Positions 17,535-27,168 of a DNA stretch of 64,000 nucleotides are shown one piece after another. Origin of the DNA: Mycolicibacterium hodleri. GTDB taxonomy: Bacteria > Actinomycetota > Actinomycetes > Mycobacteriales > Mycobacteriaceae. Location: the NCBI RefSeq assembly GCF_006439015.1, contig NZ_RCZG01000002.1, forward strand, positions 496,001-560,000, written 5' to 3'. The notes below the pieces were generated by a model, which did not search any database, was not told where the DNA came from, and saw nothing but the letters and a program-made list of their open reading frames with translations. The translations under genes were made by a program, and so were the position numbers. Each line of letters opens with the position of its first letter. Within the stretch, counting starts at the first letter, position 1.

Positions 17535-18136
17535 CCGTCGGCCTCGACCACGACGGTCGAACTCGTTGCGGCTGGGCAAATTTCAGCGGTGAGCGCTGGG
17601 CGACCGACGACGCGGTGCTCTACCGCAACTACCACGACACCGAGTGGGGCCGGCCACTGACGAGCAGTCGCGAGCTGTTCGAACGGATGACGCTCGAGGC
17701 GTTTCAGAGCGGGCTTTCGTGGCTCATCATCCTGCGTAAGCGGGACAACTTCCGCCGCGCATTCGACCACTTCGACGTTGCCAAGATCGCTCGCTACGCC
17801 GATGCCGACGTGGGGCGGCTGATGGCGGACGCGGGGATCGTGCGCAACCGCGCCAAGATCGCAGCGACCATCGCCAATGCCCGCGCGGTCGCCGATCTCG
17901 ACGTCGAACTGAGTGCGTTGCTGTGGTCCTTTGCTCCCGAGTCGCGGCCGCGTCCGGCCGAGATGTCGCAGGTCCCTGCGGTCACGCCCGAGTCCACGTC
18001 GATGGCCAAGGAACTCAAGCGACGGGGGTTCTCGTTCGTCGGCCCGACGACGGCGTATGCGCTGATGCAGGCCACGGGAATGGTGGACGACCACCTCGCT
18101 TCGTGCTGGGTTCCGACCGTTCCGCGCGGTGTCTAA
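17531..18136 (+). CDS. tagA: DNA-3-methyladenine glycosylase I
   Basis: This 201-residue HhH-superfamily TagI-type glycosylase excises 3-methyladenine from alkylated DNA. It has CGWANF near the start, YHDTEWGRPL with the family Glu, FERMTLEAFQSGLSWLIILRKR, and FVGPTTAYALMQATGMVDDH. Zinc-ligand residues (Cys near residue 15, a His in YHDTEW and a His/Cys pair at the C-terminus: DDHLASCW) are retained. The start GTG overlaps the upstream gene by 4 bp. Confidence 0.9.
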   Translation: MTVGLDHDGRTRCGWANFSGERWATDDAVLYRNYHDTEWGRPLTSSRELFERMTLEAFQSGLSWLIILRKRDNFRRAFDHFDVAKIARYADADVGRLMADAGIVRNRAKIAATIANARAVADLDVELSALLWSFAPESRPRPAEMSQVPAVTPESTSMAKELKRRGFSFVGPTTAYALMQATGMVDDHLASCWVPTVPRGV

Positions 18137-18279
18137 GCCGGGTCTTTGCACACCGGGGGGCGCGGATAGGGAACAATGGTCGAAAGATCAGTTCAGTGCC
18201 GAGTGCTGTCGCCGGGTGGGCAGTCTCGGCCCCGACCCGTTCCGCGTGCGCGGACGGAACATGCGGAAGGGAGCGCTCG

Positions 18280-18456
18280 ATGGCGGCGATGAAGCCCCGG
18301 ACCGGCGACGGTCCACTGGAAGCAACCAAGGAGGGGCGGGGCATCGTGATGCGTGTACCACTGGAAGGTGGTGGGCGCCTCGTCGTCGAGCTCACACCCG
18401 ATGAGGCCGCCGCACTGGGCGAAGAATTGAAGAATGTCACCGCGCCCAGCAGTTGA
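18280..18456 (+). CDS. DUF3117 small protein (Rv1211-like)
   Basis: This 58-residue protein (MAAMKPRTGDGPLEATKEGR... ending ALGEELKNVTAPSS) matches the DUF3117 family, which is highly conserved and short in Actinobacteria. The start at 18280 follows ggaagggag, an excellent ribosome binding site. Readings that begin further upstream are out of keeping with family length. Function is unknown. It stands between tagA and the convergent glgM gene. Confidence 0.85.
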   Translation: MAAMKPRTGDGPLEATKEGRGIVMRVPLEGGGRLVVELTPDEAAALGEELKNVTAPSS

Positions 18457-18475
18457 TTGCTGATTCGGGTCCCTG

Positions 18476-19639
18476 CTAGCCGGAGACCTTCTGGTAGATC
18501 TCCAAGGTCTGCTCGGCTATCCGCGCCCAGGAGAATTCGTCGATACACCGTTGACGCCCTGCTCTGCCGTAGTTCCCGGCCCGGTCGGGATCGGCGACCA
18601 GTGCGTTCACCGCATTGGCCAGTCGGGCTTCGAAACCCGTGGCGTCGGCGGGGTCGTAGTGCACCAGCACGCCCGTCTCGCCGTCGTTGACCACCTCGGG
18701 AATACCGCCGACGTCGGAGGCGACCACCGCGGTCGAGCAGGCCATCGCCTCGAGATTCACGATGCCCAACGGTTCATACACCGACGGGCAGACGAAAACT
18801 GTTGCTGCCGAAAGGATTTCACGAATCTGATCGCCCGGGAGCATCTCCTGCACCCAGAAGATGCCGCTGCGTGAGCTGGCGAGTCGTTCCACCGCCCCGC
18901 CCACTTCGGCGGCGATCTCCGGCGTGTCCGGCGCGCCGGCGCACAACACCAACTGCACGTCCGGCGCGAACTCGTGCGCGGCGGCGACCAAGTGCGCGAC
19001 GCCCTTCTGGCGCGTGATGCGCCCGACGAAGGCGACGATCGGTCGGGTCGGGTCGACGCCGATGCGTTCCAGCGTCGGTCCAGGCTCGACGGGATACCAC
19101 TTCTCGGTGTCGACACCGTTGCGAACCACGTGCACTCGGTCGGGATTCAATGCCGGATAGGCGGCGAGGACGTCGTCGCGCATGCCCGAGCTGACGGCGA
19201 TCACCGCATCGGCCGCCTCGACCGCGGTGCGCTCCACCCACGACGACACCCGGTACCCGCCGCCGAGTTGCTCTGCCTTCCACGGCCGCATCGGTTCGAG
19301 TGAGTGCGCGGTCAAGACGTGCGGGATTCCATACAGCATGGAGGCGAGATGCCCGGCCATGCCTGCGTACCAGGTGTGGGAGTGCGCCACGGTCGCGCCC
19401 GCCGCGGCGTTCACCATCACCAGGTCCGCGGACAGCGTCGTCAAAGCCGCATTGGCGCCGTCCAACTTGGGGTCGGGTTGTGCGACGAAGACGTCCGGCT
19501 CGCCCGGCCGGAGCGCGCCCATGCAGTGCACGTCCACGTCGCACATGGTCTTCAGCTGCGCGACGAGCTCGGTGACGTGTACGCCCGCGCCGCCGTACAC
19601 CTCCGGTGGGTACTCCCGCGTCATCATCGCCACTCGCAT
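18476..19639 (-). CDS. glgM: Alpha-maltose-1-phosphate synthase GlgM (glycogen synthase family)
   Basis: This 387-residue GT4 glycosyltransferase has MMTREYPPEVYGGAGVHVTELV at the N-terminus, FVGRITRQKGVAHLV at the start of the nucleotide-sugar domain, and CPSVYEPLGIVNLEA holding the E-x7-E motif. In mycobacteria this enzyme combines ADP-glucose with glucose-1-phosphate to make maltose-1-phosphate, the GlgE substrate for alpha-glucan. The divergent neighbour glgC supplies the ADP-glucose. Older annotation calls it glgA. Confidence 0.9.
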   Translation of the reverse strand: MRVAMMTREYPPEVYGGAGVHVTELVAQLKTMCDVDVHCMGALRPGEPDVFVAQPDPKLDGANAALTTLSADLVMVNAAAGATVAHSHTWYAGMAGHLASMLYGIPHVLTAHSLEPMRPWKAEQLGGGYRVSSWVERTAVEAADAVIAVSSGMRDDVLAAYPALNPDRVHVVRNGVDTEKWYPVEPGPTLERIGVDPTRPIVAFVGRITRQKGVAHLVAAAHEFAPDVQLVLCAGAPDTPEIAAEVGGAVERLASSRSGIFWVQEMLPGDQIREILSAATVFVCPSVYEPLGIVNLEAMACSTAVVASDVGGIPEVVNDGETGVLVHYDPADATGFEARLANAVNALVADPDRAGNYGRAGRQRCIDEFSWARIAEQTLEIYQKVSG

Positions 19640-19777
19640 GGATACGACGGTAGTTCACGGTTGCGGTGCCGGTGGGTGAGTCGGACCCAATTGTCTTGAC
19701 CGACAGTCCGAAAAGAAGTCGCGGTCAAATTAGTGGCCCAATCGTGTGAATGCCTAGCCGCGACCCCTGGCTGCCGA

Positions 19778-19783
19778 TAGGTT
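19778..19783 (+). promoter_or_regulatory. -10 element, leaderless glgC promoter
   Basis: TAGGTT ends six bases before the glgC ATG at 19790. No Shine-Dalgarno sequence lies between them, pointing to a leaderless mRNA. Confidence 0.45.
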
Positions 19784-19789
19784 TGACCC

Positions 19790-21004
19790 ATGAAGGAATT
19801 GCCAACAGTCTTGGGCATCGTCCTGGCCGGCGGCGAGGGCAAGCGCCTGTATCCGTTGACCGCGGACCGCGCCAAACCCGCGGTTCCCTTCGGTGGCGCC
19901 TACCGGCTGATCGACTTCGTGTTGTCGAACCTGGTGAATGCCCGCTATTTGAAGATCTGTGTTCTGACGCAATACAAGTCGCATTCGCTGGACCGCCACA
20001 TCTCGCAGAACTGGCGGTTATCGGGGCTTGCCGGGGAGTACATCACCCCGGTGCCCGCACAGCAGCGCCTCGGGCCGCGCTGGTACACCGGCTCCGGCGA
20101 CGCAATCCTGCAATCGCTCAATCTCATCTACGACGAGGACCCCGACTACGTCGTCGTGTTCGGTGCCGACCACATCTATCGGATGGATCCCGAGCAGATG
20201 CTCCAGTTCCACATCGAGAGTGGGGCGGGTGCGACGGTCGCCGGAATCCGGGTGCCGCGTGCCGAAGCAACGGCGTTCGGTTGCATCGACGCCGACGAAT
20301 CCGGACTAATCCGGGAATTCATCGAGAAGCCTGCCGACCCACCGGGCACCCCCGACGATCCCGAGCAGACGTTCGCGTCGATGGGCAATTACATCTTCAC
20401 CACCAAGGTGCTCATCGACGCTATCCGCGCCGATGCCGACGACGACGACTCCGACCACGACATGGGCGGCGACATCATCCCGCGTCTGGTGGCCGACGGG
20501 AGAGCTGCCGTCTACGACTTCAAGAACAACGAAGTGCCTGGCTCGACGGAACGCGACCACGGCTACTGGCGCGACGTCGGGACGCTGGACGCCTTCTACG
20601 ACGCGCACATGGACCTGGTGTCAGTCCATCCGATCTTCAATCTGTACAACCGACGCTGGCCCATCCGGGGTGAGCCGGAGAACCTCGCTCCCGCGAAGTT
20701 CGTCAACGGCGGCTCGGCGCAAGAGTCGGTCGTCGGTGCAGGCAGCATCGTCTCGGCCGCGTCGGTCCGCAATTCGGTGCTGTCGTCCAACGTCGTGATC
20801 GACGATGGTGCGATCGTCGAGGGCAGTGTGATCATGCCGGGCGTGCGCATCGGCCGGGGCGCCGTGGTGCGCCACGCAATCCTCGACAAGAACGTCGTCG
20901 TCGGTCCCGGCGAGCACGTCGGGGTGGACCTGGAGCGGGACCGCGAGCGATTCGCGATCAGCGCGGGTGGCGTGGTGGCCGTCGGCAAGGGCATCTGGAT
21001 CTAG
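19790..21004 (+). CDS. glgC: Glucose-1-phosphate adenylyltransferase GlgC
   Basis: This 404-residue ADP-glucose pyrophosphorylase makes ADP-glucose from glucose-1-phosphate and ATP. It has [16 protein letters not shown] (nucleotide binding, residues ~10-25), [26 protein letters not shown] and FIEKPADP. The C-terminus is a left-handed beta helix ([29 protein letters not shown]). It is divergent from glgM, and together they feed alpha-glucan and glycogen. Confidence 0.95.
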   Translation: MKELPTVLGIVLAGGEGKRLYPLTADRAKPAVPFGGAYRLIDFVLSNLVNARYLKICVLTQYKSHSLDRHISQNWRLSGLAGEYITPVPAQQRLGPRWYTGSGDAILQSLNLIYDEDPDYVVVFGADHIYRMDPEQMLQFHIESGAGATVAGIRVPRAEATAFGCIDADESGLIREFIEKPADPPGTPDDPEQTFASMGNYIFTTKVLIDAIRADADDDDSDHDMGGDIIPRLVADGRAAVYDFKNNEVPGSTERDHGYWRDVGTLDAFYDAHMDLVSVHPIFNLYNRRWPIRGEPENLAPAKFVNGGSAQESVVGAGSIVSAASVRNSVLSSNVVIDDGAIVEGSVIMPGVRIGRGAVVRHAILDKNVVVGPGEHVGVDLERDRERFAISAGGVVAVGKGIWI

Positions 21005-21014
21005 GCCTACCCCG

Positions 21015-21071
21015 CGAACGTGCCGTGTCGGGTCGGCGATGCACCCGGCGAAGACACCTCGCGCACGTTCG
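21015..21071 (+). terminator. Nested hairpin between convergent glgC and DUF4126 gene
   Basis: cgaacgtgc (21015-21023) pairs perfectly with gcacgttcg (21063-21071). Inside it gtgtc/gacac and cgggt/acccg can also pair, giving a long imperfect hairpin in the 73-bp convergent gap. It could stop transcription from both sides. No U-tract is present. Confidence 0.45.
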
Positions 21072-21077
21072 ATCGCT

Positions 21078-21656
21078 CTATGCCGCGCGTCGCCGCCTTC
21101 GGCGCCACAACGCGAACGCACCCCAGGCGATCAGCACCAACACCACCAACACCAGCACGGGCAGCAGGATCGCTGCGAACACCAAACCGACACTGGCGAT
21201 GTCCTCGAAGGTGCTCAACACGGGGGCCGCCACTCCTGCGGTCGCCACGTTGGCCACGGGCCGCACCGCCGTTTTTGTCAGGTGCATGACCAGTGCCACG
21301 ACGACGCCGATAGCGATGGGGATCCACTGCCCCGACGATGCGAACGCTCCCGGATCGGTGATGGCTGCGGTCTGCGAGGCGGTGCCCGCGCCGAAGACGA
21401 TCCCACCCGACGTGGGCCGGACGACGGTCTGGATCACGTCGTTGATGCTGTCCAGCGCGGGAATCTTGTCGGCAACCACCTCAACCGCTAGCAGCACCGC
21501 GACGATCAGCAGGACCCAGCCATTCTCCAACCAGGCCCACCCGGGTGGCAGGTTGACCACACTGGTGAAACGGCCGAGAAGTCCCATCGCCAAGAGCGGG
21601 ATATAGGCGTTCAACCCGGCAGCGCTCGCCAGTCCTACGCCGGTGAGCAGTTCCAC
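21078..21656 (-). CDS. DUF4126 membrane protein
   Basis: This 192-residue protein has about four to five hydrophobic helices, starting VELLTGVGLASAAGLNAYIPLLAMGLLGRF. It also has the family-like VVADKIPALDSINDVIQTVVRP loop. The C-terminus is an Arg-rich cytoplasmic tail (ALWRRRRRRAA). Function is unknown. The GTG at 21656 was chosen because residues encoded further upstream are hydrophilic and unlike the family. Confidence 0.7.
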   Translation of the reverse strand: MELLTGVGLASAAGLNAYIPLLAMGLLGRFTSVVNLPPGWAWLENGWVLLIVAVLLAVEVVADKIPALDSINDVIQTVVRPTSGGIVFGAGTASQTAAITDPGAFASSGQWIPIAIGVVVALVMHLTKTAVRPVANVATAGVAAPVLSTFEDIASVGLVFAAILLPVLVLVVLVLIAWGAFALWRRRRRRAA

Positions 21657-21828
21657 CTCGCCATTATGGAACTTCTGTCGTCCGAAGTCCGGCACTCTCG
21701 AGTGCCGCGCCGCTACCAATCGACGCGTGTCACCGTGTCTCAGCTTGCCCGTCACTGTCGCGTCGAGGGGCGGGATGCGTTCCGCTGCAAGGCAAAGGCG
21801 CGGAACTCGGACTCGGCCATGGATCGGC

Positions 21829-22056
21829 TCAGCCGCGCTGCCGTTTCTGCCCAGCACCTCCGGGGCGTTCGTGCGGCGGAACCGTTGGCACGTTCTTCAG
21901 AGATCGGCCCTTGCCTGCCACGGTGCTGAGCGCTCGACGACACCGTGGACAGATCGGCTTTCCGGCGATGTCGACTGTCCACGGCTTGCCTCCTCCGGGG
22001 CAGGGCTTGTGGATCATGCTGGACTCGATTCTGGTCGTGTCGATCGTGTGGGCCAT
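21829..22056 (-). CDS. Small putative zinc-ribbon protein
   Basis: This is a candidate 75-residue protein. H16-K-P-C19 and C36-P-R-C39 form a plausible four-ligand zinc knuckle around GGGKPWTVDIAGKPI. The tail PTVPPHERPGGAG is Pro/Gly-rich. Third codon positions are mostly G or C, as in real genes here, while the other frames read as low-quality Arg/Ser-rich sequence. ATG at 22056 is one option; ATG at 22017 would start just before the knuckle. No strong ribosome binding site is seen, so the call is tentative. Confidence 0.45.
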   Translation of the reverse strand: MAHTIDTTRIESSMIHKPCPGGGKPWTVDIAGKPICPRCRRALSTVAGKGRSLKNVPTVPPHERPGGAGQKRQRG

Positions 22057-22201
22057 GTGGCAGGGCCGCCCAGACGGACGCCCGCTGAAGCGATATCCGC
22101 CGAGCCATCGCATCTTATGGGATTGCGGGTCTGCACCGACCGACGTCGCGCGAGCCCGTCAGTGATCCCCGCATCGGTCCTGCACGTGAACTGGACCTGA
22201 A

Positions 22202-22300
22202 TCAGGCGGCCTTGTTCCAGGCGAGTATCTCGGCGAACGCGACTTCAATGCTGCTCGAGCGGCAGCCGAGCCGGCCGGGCTGACAAGTAACGTCACCCAC
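22202..22300 (-). CDS. Possible 32-residue peptide downstream of the ICMT-like gene
   Basis: A GTG at 22300, three bases past the stop of the ICMT-like gene and in the same frame, opens 32 codons. They begin VGDVTCQPG and end with an amphipathic segment, IEVAFAEILAWNKAA. It could be a small coupled peptide, a read-through extension, or chance. No family is recognised. Confidence 0.2.
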   Translation of the reverse strand: MGDVTCQPGRLGCRSSSIEVAFAEILAWNKAA

Positions 22301-22303
22301 GGA

Positions 22304-22978
22304 TCACCACACGCCGGGCAGTAGGCGGTAGCCCACGCGGCGCGTGTACTCGCCGTAGCCGGCCAACTCCTCGGTGAGCATCTTCTCCTCGTCGACGATC
22401 CTGGCCGTCAGAGCGGCCGAGGCGGGAATTAGCACTACGAGGCCCCACAGGGAGTCCAGGGCCAGAGGCGTACCGAGCATCATGACGAGCGCACCGAGGT
22501 ACATCGGGTGCCGCACCACGCCGTATAACCCGGTCGAGACGAGTTCCTGACTCGACTCGACCCTGATGGTCGCGGCAGCATGATCGTTTTGGACGACGAC
22601 GAGTTGCGCCACTAGCAGGCCGATCCCGACGAGGACGTCGCCCAGGATGACGATGGGCCGAGGCACCGACGACCAGCCCAAGCGGTGGTCGACGGCGCTG
22701 AGCGCCAGCAGCGCCACCACCGCCAGTAATGTCGCCGTCATCACGACGCGCTGCACCGGCCGCGTCTCTGCCGCCGGACCCGCCTTCAACCGGCGTTGCA
22801 GGGCAGCCGGATGCTTCACCGCGAGGTAGATGCTCGGAATGAGCGTCGCCACCATGAACACCGCGATGAAGACCCACGACTGCCAGTAATCGAAGGTCCA
22901 CGCCGGCAGGAACAGTGCAAGGCCGAAGAACAGAACACCGGACACCATCGATGCAAGGGTTTGGACGACGAGCTTCAT
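22304..22978 (-). CDS. Isoprenylcysteine carboxyl methyltransferase-family membrane protein
   Basis: This 224-residue protein has five or six membrane helices. Its C-terminal motif (GLYGVVRHPMYLGALVMMLGTPLAL, then DEEKMLTEELAGYGEYTRRVGYRLLPGVW) is typical of ICMT/PEMT-like SAM-dependent methyltransferases. The Arg-His-Pro and the Glu-Glu pairs are the expected SAM-binding residues. It follows the ABC exporter genes on the same strand, as Rv1216c does, and may be co-transcribed. The substrate is unknown. Confidence 0.82.
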   Translation of the reverse strand: MKLVVQTLASMVSGVLFFGLALFLPAWTFDYWQSWVFIAVFMVATLIPSIYLAVKHPAALQRRLKAGPAAETRPVQRVVMTATLLAVVALLALSAVDHRLGWSSVPRPIVILGDVLVGIGLLVAQLVVVQNDHAAATIRVESSQELVSTGLYGVVRHPMYLGALVMMLGTPLALDSLWGLVVLIPASAALTARIVDEEKMLTEELAGYGEYTRRVGYRLLPGVW

Positions 22979-22988
22979 CGCTGGTGTC

Positions 22989-24632
22989 TCAGCGCAGATC
23001 GCGGCGACGGAAGGCCATGGTGCCCAGGGTGATCAGGGCAGCGTCGATGCCAAGGAGGAACCAGATTGGAGTCGGATCGAAGCTACCGGCGCCTACGTGC
23101 GGGATGTGAGCGAACGGCTCGAGGTTCAATAGCCATTGCGGCGAGTTCGACAGGGAGCCAAGGAGATACACCGCGATGAACGCGACGAGAACCCCCCACG
23201 CGGCCGGTGTGAAACGGGGGAGGAAGCCGAAGAGTGCGACCGTCACCGCAACCAACGACCAGACGGCGGGCAGCTGCACGGCTGCCGTGCCGAGCACCAT
23301 CGGAAGCTTGCCCGTGACATCGTCTGCCGCGGCACCATAGGTCAACCCGGCCAGCAGGCCAGCCAGCATCATCGCAGCGGCGGTCCCGAGGATGGCGAAC
23401 ACCAGATGGCTTGCCAACCAACGGGTTCGGCTGACGGCACCGGCCAGCAGCGTCTCGGCTCGTTGGCTCGTCTCCTCCTGGAACAGTCGCAGCGTCAACG
23501 AGACGGCGAATGCCGCTGCCACCATGCCCAGCAAGCCGAACGCGATGGCAACGAAGGCCTGTTCCATCTCGGCGGTCCCGCCAAGGCGTGCCACGACGTC
23601 CTGTGCCGACTGACTACCGCCGATCTGGCCTCCGATGCCGTTGACGACACTGCCGATCACCAGCCCGTACAGGGACAAGCCGACCGCCCACAACAGCAGC
23701 GAGCCGCGGTCGAGCCGCCACGCCAACGTCGTGACGCCGCGCAGAGTCGATCCGGCCCGAGGGGCGCCCGGCTGTTCGGCGAGCAACCCCGCGCCGACGT
23801 CGCGCCTGGCCAACAATTGGTAGGCGACGAGGAGCAGCACGGCCGTCAATCCGAGGTGCAGCAGCAGCACCCAGAACCTGTCGCCCGCGTACGGACGCAC
23901 CTGCAGCGACCACCCCAACGGTGAGAACCAGGACAGAAATTCGGCCCGCGAGCCTGCGTCACCGACGGCCCGCAGGGTGAATGCCGCTGCCAGCGAACCG
24001 AAAGCGGTACCGCGGGCGAAACGTGCGCTCGCCGACAGCTGGGCAGAGACGGCTGCGATGGCGGTGAACACCAAGCCCGTACACGTCAGTGCGAGGCCAA
24101 AGGCCAATGACCCCGAGGCGGGCACGTCCTGCCATAGCAGGCCGGCCGTCCCCATCAGCCCGGTCGCCATCGAGGCACCACCCGCGAGCAGCAATGCCGC
24201 AGTCAAGCTGGCGTAGCGGCCGACCGCGGTCGAGTCGATCAACTCCGTCCGGCCTGACTCTTCGTCGGCTCGAGTGTGACGGATGACGGTCAGAATCACG
24301 GCCGCGGCGATTAGCACGTGGAACATGCCTGCCTTCCAGATGCCCATGGCACCGAGACTGTCGCCGTAGACGTTTCCGTACAGCGCGCGCTGGGCCGGGC
24401 TGGCCATGATCGTGGCGGCCAACGATGCACGGTCCGCCTCCGTGGGAAAGACGGCGGCGATGCTGCCGACATAGACCGAGCCGAGGGGAATGGACAGCAG
24501 CAGCACCCACGATGGCAGAACGATCCGGTCCCGTCTGAGGTAGAGGCGAAGCAGCCCGAGGGTTCCCGAGAACACCGAGCCGCGCGAACGCGCTTGGTGC
24601 GCGGGATGGTGGGGGCGATCCAGGATGGTCAT
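22989..24632 (-). CDS. ABC exporter permease (Rv1217c-like)
   Basis: This 547-residue integral membrane protein has about 12 predicted helices in two similar halves, as in antibiotic-export permeases of the tetronasin/ABC-2 type. It begins with a cytoplasmic His/Arg-rich stretch and ends with Arg-rich RRRDLR. Its start overlaps the stop of the ATPase gene by 4 bp, so the two form one transporter. The M. tuberculosis pair Rv1218c-Rv1217c is reported to export diverse drugs. Confidence 0.88.
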   Translation of the reverse strand: MTILDRPHHPAHQARSRGSVFSGTLGLLRLYLRRDRIVLPSWVLLLSIPLGSVYVGSIAAVFPTEADRASLAATIMASPAQRALYGNVYGDSLGAMGIWKAGMFHVLIAAAVILTVIRHTRADEESGRTELIDSTAVGRYASLTAALLLAGGASMATGLMGTAGLLWQDVPASGSLAFGLALTCTGLVFTAIAAVSAQLSASARFARGTAFGSLAAAFTLRAVGDAGSRAEFLSWFSPLGWSLQVRPYAGDRFWVLLLHLGLTAVLLLVAYQLLARRDVGAGLLAEQPGAPRAGSTLRGVTTLAWRLDRGSLLLWAVGLSLYGLVIGSVVNGIGGQIGGSQSAQDVVARLGGTAEMEQAFVAIAFGLLGMVAAAFAVSLTLRLFQEETSQRAETLLAGAVSRTRWLASHLVFAILGTAAAMMLAGLLAGLTYGAAADDVTGKLPMVLGTAAVQLPAVWSLVAVTVALFGFLPRFTPAAWGVLVAFIAVYLLGSLSNSPQWLLNLEPFAHIPHVGAGSFDPTPIWFLLGIDAALITLGTMAFRRRDLR

Positions 24633-25564
24633 GCCGTCACCGGCTCAGCTGGTTGGCCGACGTCATAGTGGCGGAGGAAGAGGTCCTCCAGGGTGGGTGG
24701 TTGGCTGACCAGGCTTCGCACGCCTGCGTCGCCGAGCGCCTTGATGAGCGGGCCTAGACTCTCGCCGTCAACCTGCGCGCGAAGGGTGTGCCCCTCCACG
24801 CTGACGTCTGCCAATCCCTTCATTCCCTTGAGGCGTTCGATATCGCGTGGATCGCCAATCATCTCGGCCTTGATGGACGTACGGGACAGGTGCCGTAGGG
24901 ACTCCAACGTGCCGCTCTCGATCGTCTTGCCTGCGCGGATGATGGTGACCCGTTGGCACAGCGCTTCGATCTCGGCAAGGATGTGGCTGGACAACAGCAC
25001 CGTCGCGCCGGCATTGCTGGCCTCGGTGACGCACTGCTGAAACACGTTCTCCATCAGCGGGTCCAGGCCGCTGCTCGGTTCGTCGAGCAGAAGCAACCGG
25101 GCGTGTGATGCGAACGCGGAGATGAGTGAGACCTTCTGCCGGTTGCCCTTCGAATAGGTACGCGTCTTCTTCGACGGATCGAGGCCGAAGCGCTCGATGA
25201 GCTGCGCGCGCCGCTTCTCGTCGATGCCGCCGCGCATGCGGCCCAGCAGGTCGATGGTCTCGCCACCGGTTAGGGACGGCCACAGGGTCACATCGCCTGG
25301 TACGTAGGCGATCTCACGGTGCAATGCAACGGCGTCGTGCCACGGATCGCCGCCGAGCAACCGGACGGTGCCGGAATCCGCACGCACCAGTCCGAGTAGG
25401 ACGCGGATGGTCGTCGACTTGCCCGCACCGTTGGGACCCAGGAAGCCGTGCACCTCGCCCTCGGCCACCGTCAGATCGAGTCCGTCGAGTGCTCGCACCG
25501 AACCGAAGCTCTTGGTCAGGCCGCGCACGTCGATCGCGGGCGTACTGCCGTCATTCGTCGTCAT
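24629..25564 (-). CDS. ABC exporter ATP-binding protein (Rv1218c-like)
   Basis: This 311-residue ABC ATPase has Walker [10 protein letters not shown] (about residue 40), signature YSKGNRQKV (about 135, a variant of LSGGQ common in drug exporters), and Walker [16 protein letters not shown]-terminal ~80-residue domain follows. It drives the permease encoded directly downstream with a 4-bp overlap. It lies three bases after the TetR gene, so all three form one operon likely controlled by the palindrome at 26212-26247. Confidence 0.9.
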   Translation of the reverse strand: MTTNDGSTPAIDVRGLTKSFGSVRALDGLDLTVAEGEVHGFLGPNGAGKSTTIRVLLGLVRADSGTVRLLGGDPWHDAVALHREIAYVPGDVTLWPSLTGGETIDLLGRMRGGIDEKRRAQLIERFGLDPSKKTRTYSKGNRQKVSLISAFASHARLLLLDEPSSGLDPLMENVFQQCVTEASNAGATVLLSSHILAEIEALCQRVTIIRAGKTIESGTLESLRHLSRTSIKAEMIGDPRDIERLKGMKGLADVSVEGHTLRAQVDGESLGPLIKALGDAGVRSLVSQPPTLEDLFLRHYDVGQPAEPVTA

Positions 25565-25567
25565 CGA

Positions 25568-26221
25568 TCATTCCTCCGTAGACGTAGCTATGGGGATGCC
25601 CGCGGCGCGTTGCGCCGTGAAGGCGTCGTACATCGTCGAGTCGGTCATCAGGCCGTGGGTATAGACCTCGAGGGCGGGGAGCACCATCTCCTGCGCGTAG
25701 TCATGCAGGACGGCCCGGATGTCGGTTGGGTTGTCGTGCAGCTGCAGGTACAGCAGGAAGCCGCCGCCGCCGGCCATCGCCAGGAACTTTGCCCGGCCCT
25801 TGGGGTCTGGGCTTGGTTTGATGGTGCCCGCCCGCACCCCTTCTTCGATGTACTGCTCGGCATTGTCGATCATGCTGTGCCACAGTGACTTTCCAAGGTC
25901 TCCGCTGGATTGCATGCTGCGAACCAAGTAGGCCATCAACGGGGCGAACGACTCGATCTCCGCCAACTGGGCGAACCACGAGGCCGGGTCCGACGACTGG
26001 ATGGATTCGCTCTTGGAGGTGCGGATCGATTCGGCGACGAAGTCGTCGCACGCGCGTCGCAAGCCGTCCTTCGAGCCGAAGTGGTGGATCACCAGGGCGG
26101 CACTGACACCCGCCGCCTTGGCGATGACGCGCAGTCCGACGTCGAACCCGTGCTCACCGAACTGCTCGATGGCCGCGGCGCGGATGCGCGCGGTCGCAGT
26201 CAGATCGTCGGCTGAACGCAT
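25568..26221 (-). CDS. TetR-family repressor of the ABC exporter (Rv1219c-like)
   Basis: This 217-residue regulator has an N-terminal HTH (TARIRAAAIEQFGEHGFDVGLRVIAKAAGVSAALVIHHFGSKDGLRRA, residues ~9-55) and a helical ligand-binding domain. It is the first gene of the exporter operon and starts within a strong palindrome, so it should repress itself and the transporter until a ligand binds. The ATG at 26221 is chosen because it gives the standard short N-terminus. An upstream start at 26251 would translate the operator. Confidence 0.9.
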   Translation of the reverse strand: MRSADDLTATARIRAAAIEQFGEHGFDVGLRVIAKAAGVSAALVIHHFGSKDGLRRACDDFVAESIRTSKSESIQSSDPASWFAQLAEIESFAPLMAYLVRSMQSSGDLGKSLWHSMIDNAEQYIEEGVRAGTIKPSPDPKGRAKFLAMAGGGGFLLYLQLHDNPTDIRAVLHDYAQEMVLPALEVYTHGLMTDSTMYDAFTAQRAAGIPIATSTEE

Positions 26222-26247
26222 GTTTAGTATGCTAAACGCGCGTTCAG
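26212..26247. promoter_or_regulatory. 36-bp near-perfect palindromic operator for the TetR/exporter operon
   Basis: Inner arms gtttag (26222-26227) and ctaaac (26232-26237) and outer arms ctgaacgc (26212-26219) and gcgttcag (26240-26247) share one centre of symmetry (26229.5). The TetR start codon (26221-26219, minus) lies inside. Such length fits two TetR dimers bound side by side. Confidence 0.7.
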
Positions 26248-26310
26248 TCAATCGTCAAGAGGGAGCCAAGCAGGAGCGAGGGAGGGTGCGGGCCGACCGC
26301 GCGAATACGG

Positions 26311-26991
26311 TCAGTCGCGGGCGGCGGCCAACAGGCCATCACCCAGTGGCACCAATACCGGCGTCAGCCGTTCGTCCTCGGCGATGATCCGCGCGGCCTC
26401 GCGCACCGCGGTCACTTCGCGGTCGCTGGCGCTGGCATCACCGGCGCGCCCACCCAGAGCGGCGCGGTGGATCACGATTGCGCCGCCGGAGCGCAGCAGT
26501 CGCACACCTTCGGCGACGAACTGCGGCTGGTCGGCGGGATCGGCGTCGATGAACACGAGGTCGTAGGACTCGTCTGCGAGCCTCGTCAGTACTTCCTGCG
26601 CGCGGCCGGTGATCAGCCTGGTCCGCGACGGTCCGATGCCGGCCTCGGCGAAAGCCTGCTTGGCAAGACGCTGATGCTCGGGCTCGACGTCGATCGTGGT
26701 CAGTACGCCGTCCTCACGCATCCCCGAGAGCAGCCAGAGTCCGCTGACGCCTACGCCGGTACCGACTTCGACGACGGCCTTCGCGCGCGCCACCTTTGCC
26801 AGCACGCTCAACAGGGCGCCGACTGCAGGGGTGACGGCTCCGGCGCCGCTGTCGTCGGCGCGCTCCCTGGCAGCAGCCGTGAGTGAGTCTTCGGAGATGG
26901 AGTTCTCGGCATGCGCGACGATCGCATCAGCTCGGCTCGGCCGTGGTTCCGTGCCCTCGGTCTGACCCATGGGATCATCGCTGCTGGCCAT
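26311..26991 (-). CDS. SAM-dependent O-methyltransferase (Rv1220c-like)
   Basis: This 226-residue class I methyltransferase is of the catechol/caffeoyl-CoA O-methyltransferase type. It has [19 protein letters not shown] (motif I), [17 protein letters not shown], and [16 protein letters not shown] (metal and SAM site). The sequence is very close to the M. tuberculosis protein at the same position. It is divergent from sigE. The start could also be ATG at 26970. Substrate unknown. Confidence 0.88.
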   Translation of the reverse strand: MASSDDPMGQTEGTEPRPSRADAIVAHAENSISEDSLTAAARERADDSGAGAVTPAVGALLSVLAKVARAKAVVEVGTGVGVSGLWLLSGMREDGVLTTIDVEPEHQRLAKQAFAEAGIGPSRTRLITGRAQEVLTRLADESYDLVFIDADPADQPQFVAEGVRLLRSGGAIVIHRAALGGRAGDASASDREVTAVREAARIIAEDERLTPVLVPLGDGLLAAARD

Positions 26992-27105
26992 GCCCGCAGC
27001 GTAGAGCGAACGCAGATCGGTTCGCGCCCCGACACGCCCGCGCCCGGGGGTGAGATTATGGGGGGATTCGGCTGGTTTCCGCAGTTCGCAAGGTGCGTGG
27101 TCGAC

Positions 27106-27124
27106 ATTCTCAGGAAATGTTCAG
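27106..27124 (+). promoter_or_regulatory. Direct repeats upstream of sigE resembling MprA boxes
   Basis: attctcag (27106-27113) and atgttcag (27117-27124) are spaced one helical turn (11 bp) apart, 45-63 bases before the sigE start. In M. tuberculosis the response regulator MprA activates sigE by binding paired octamers upstream of it. These repeats are in a fitting position. The match to the published box is from memory. Confidence 0.35.
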
Positions 27125-27168
27125 TTTGCTCATATGCGGACCTCACCACGGTCGGGGACCGTAAGCGG

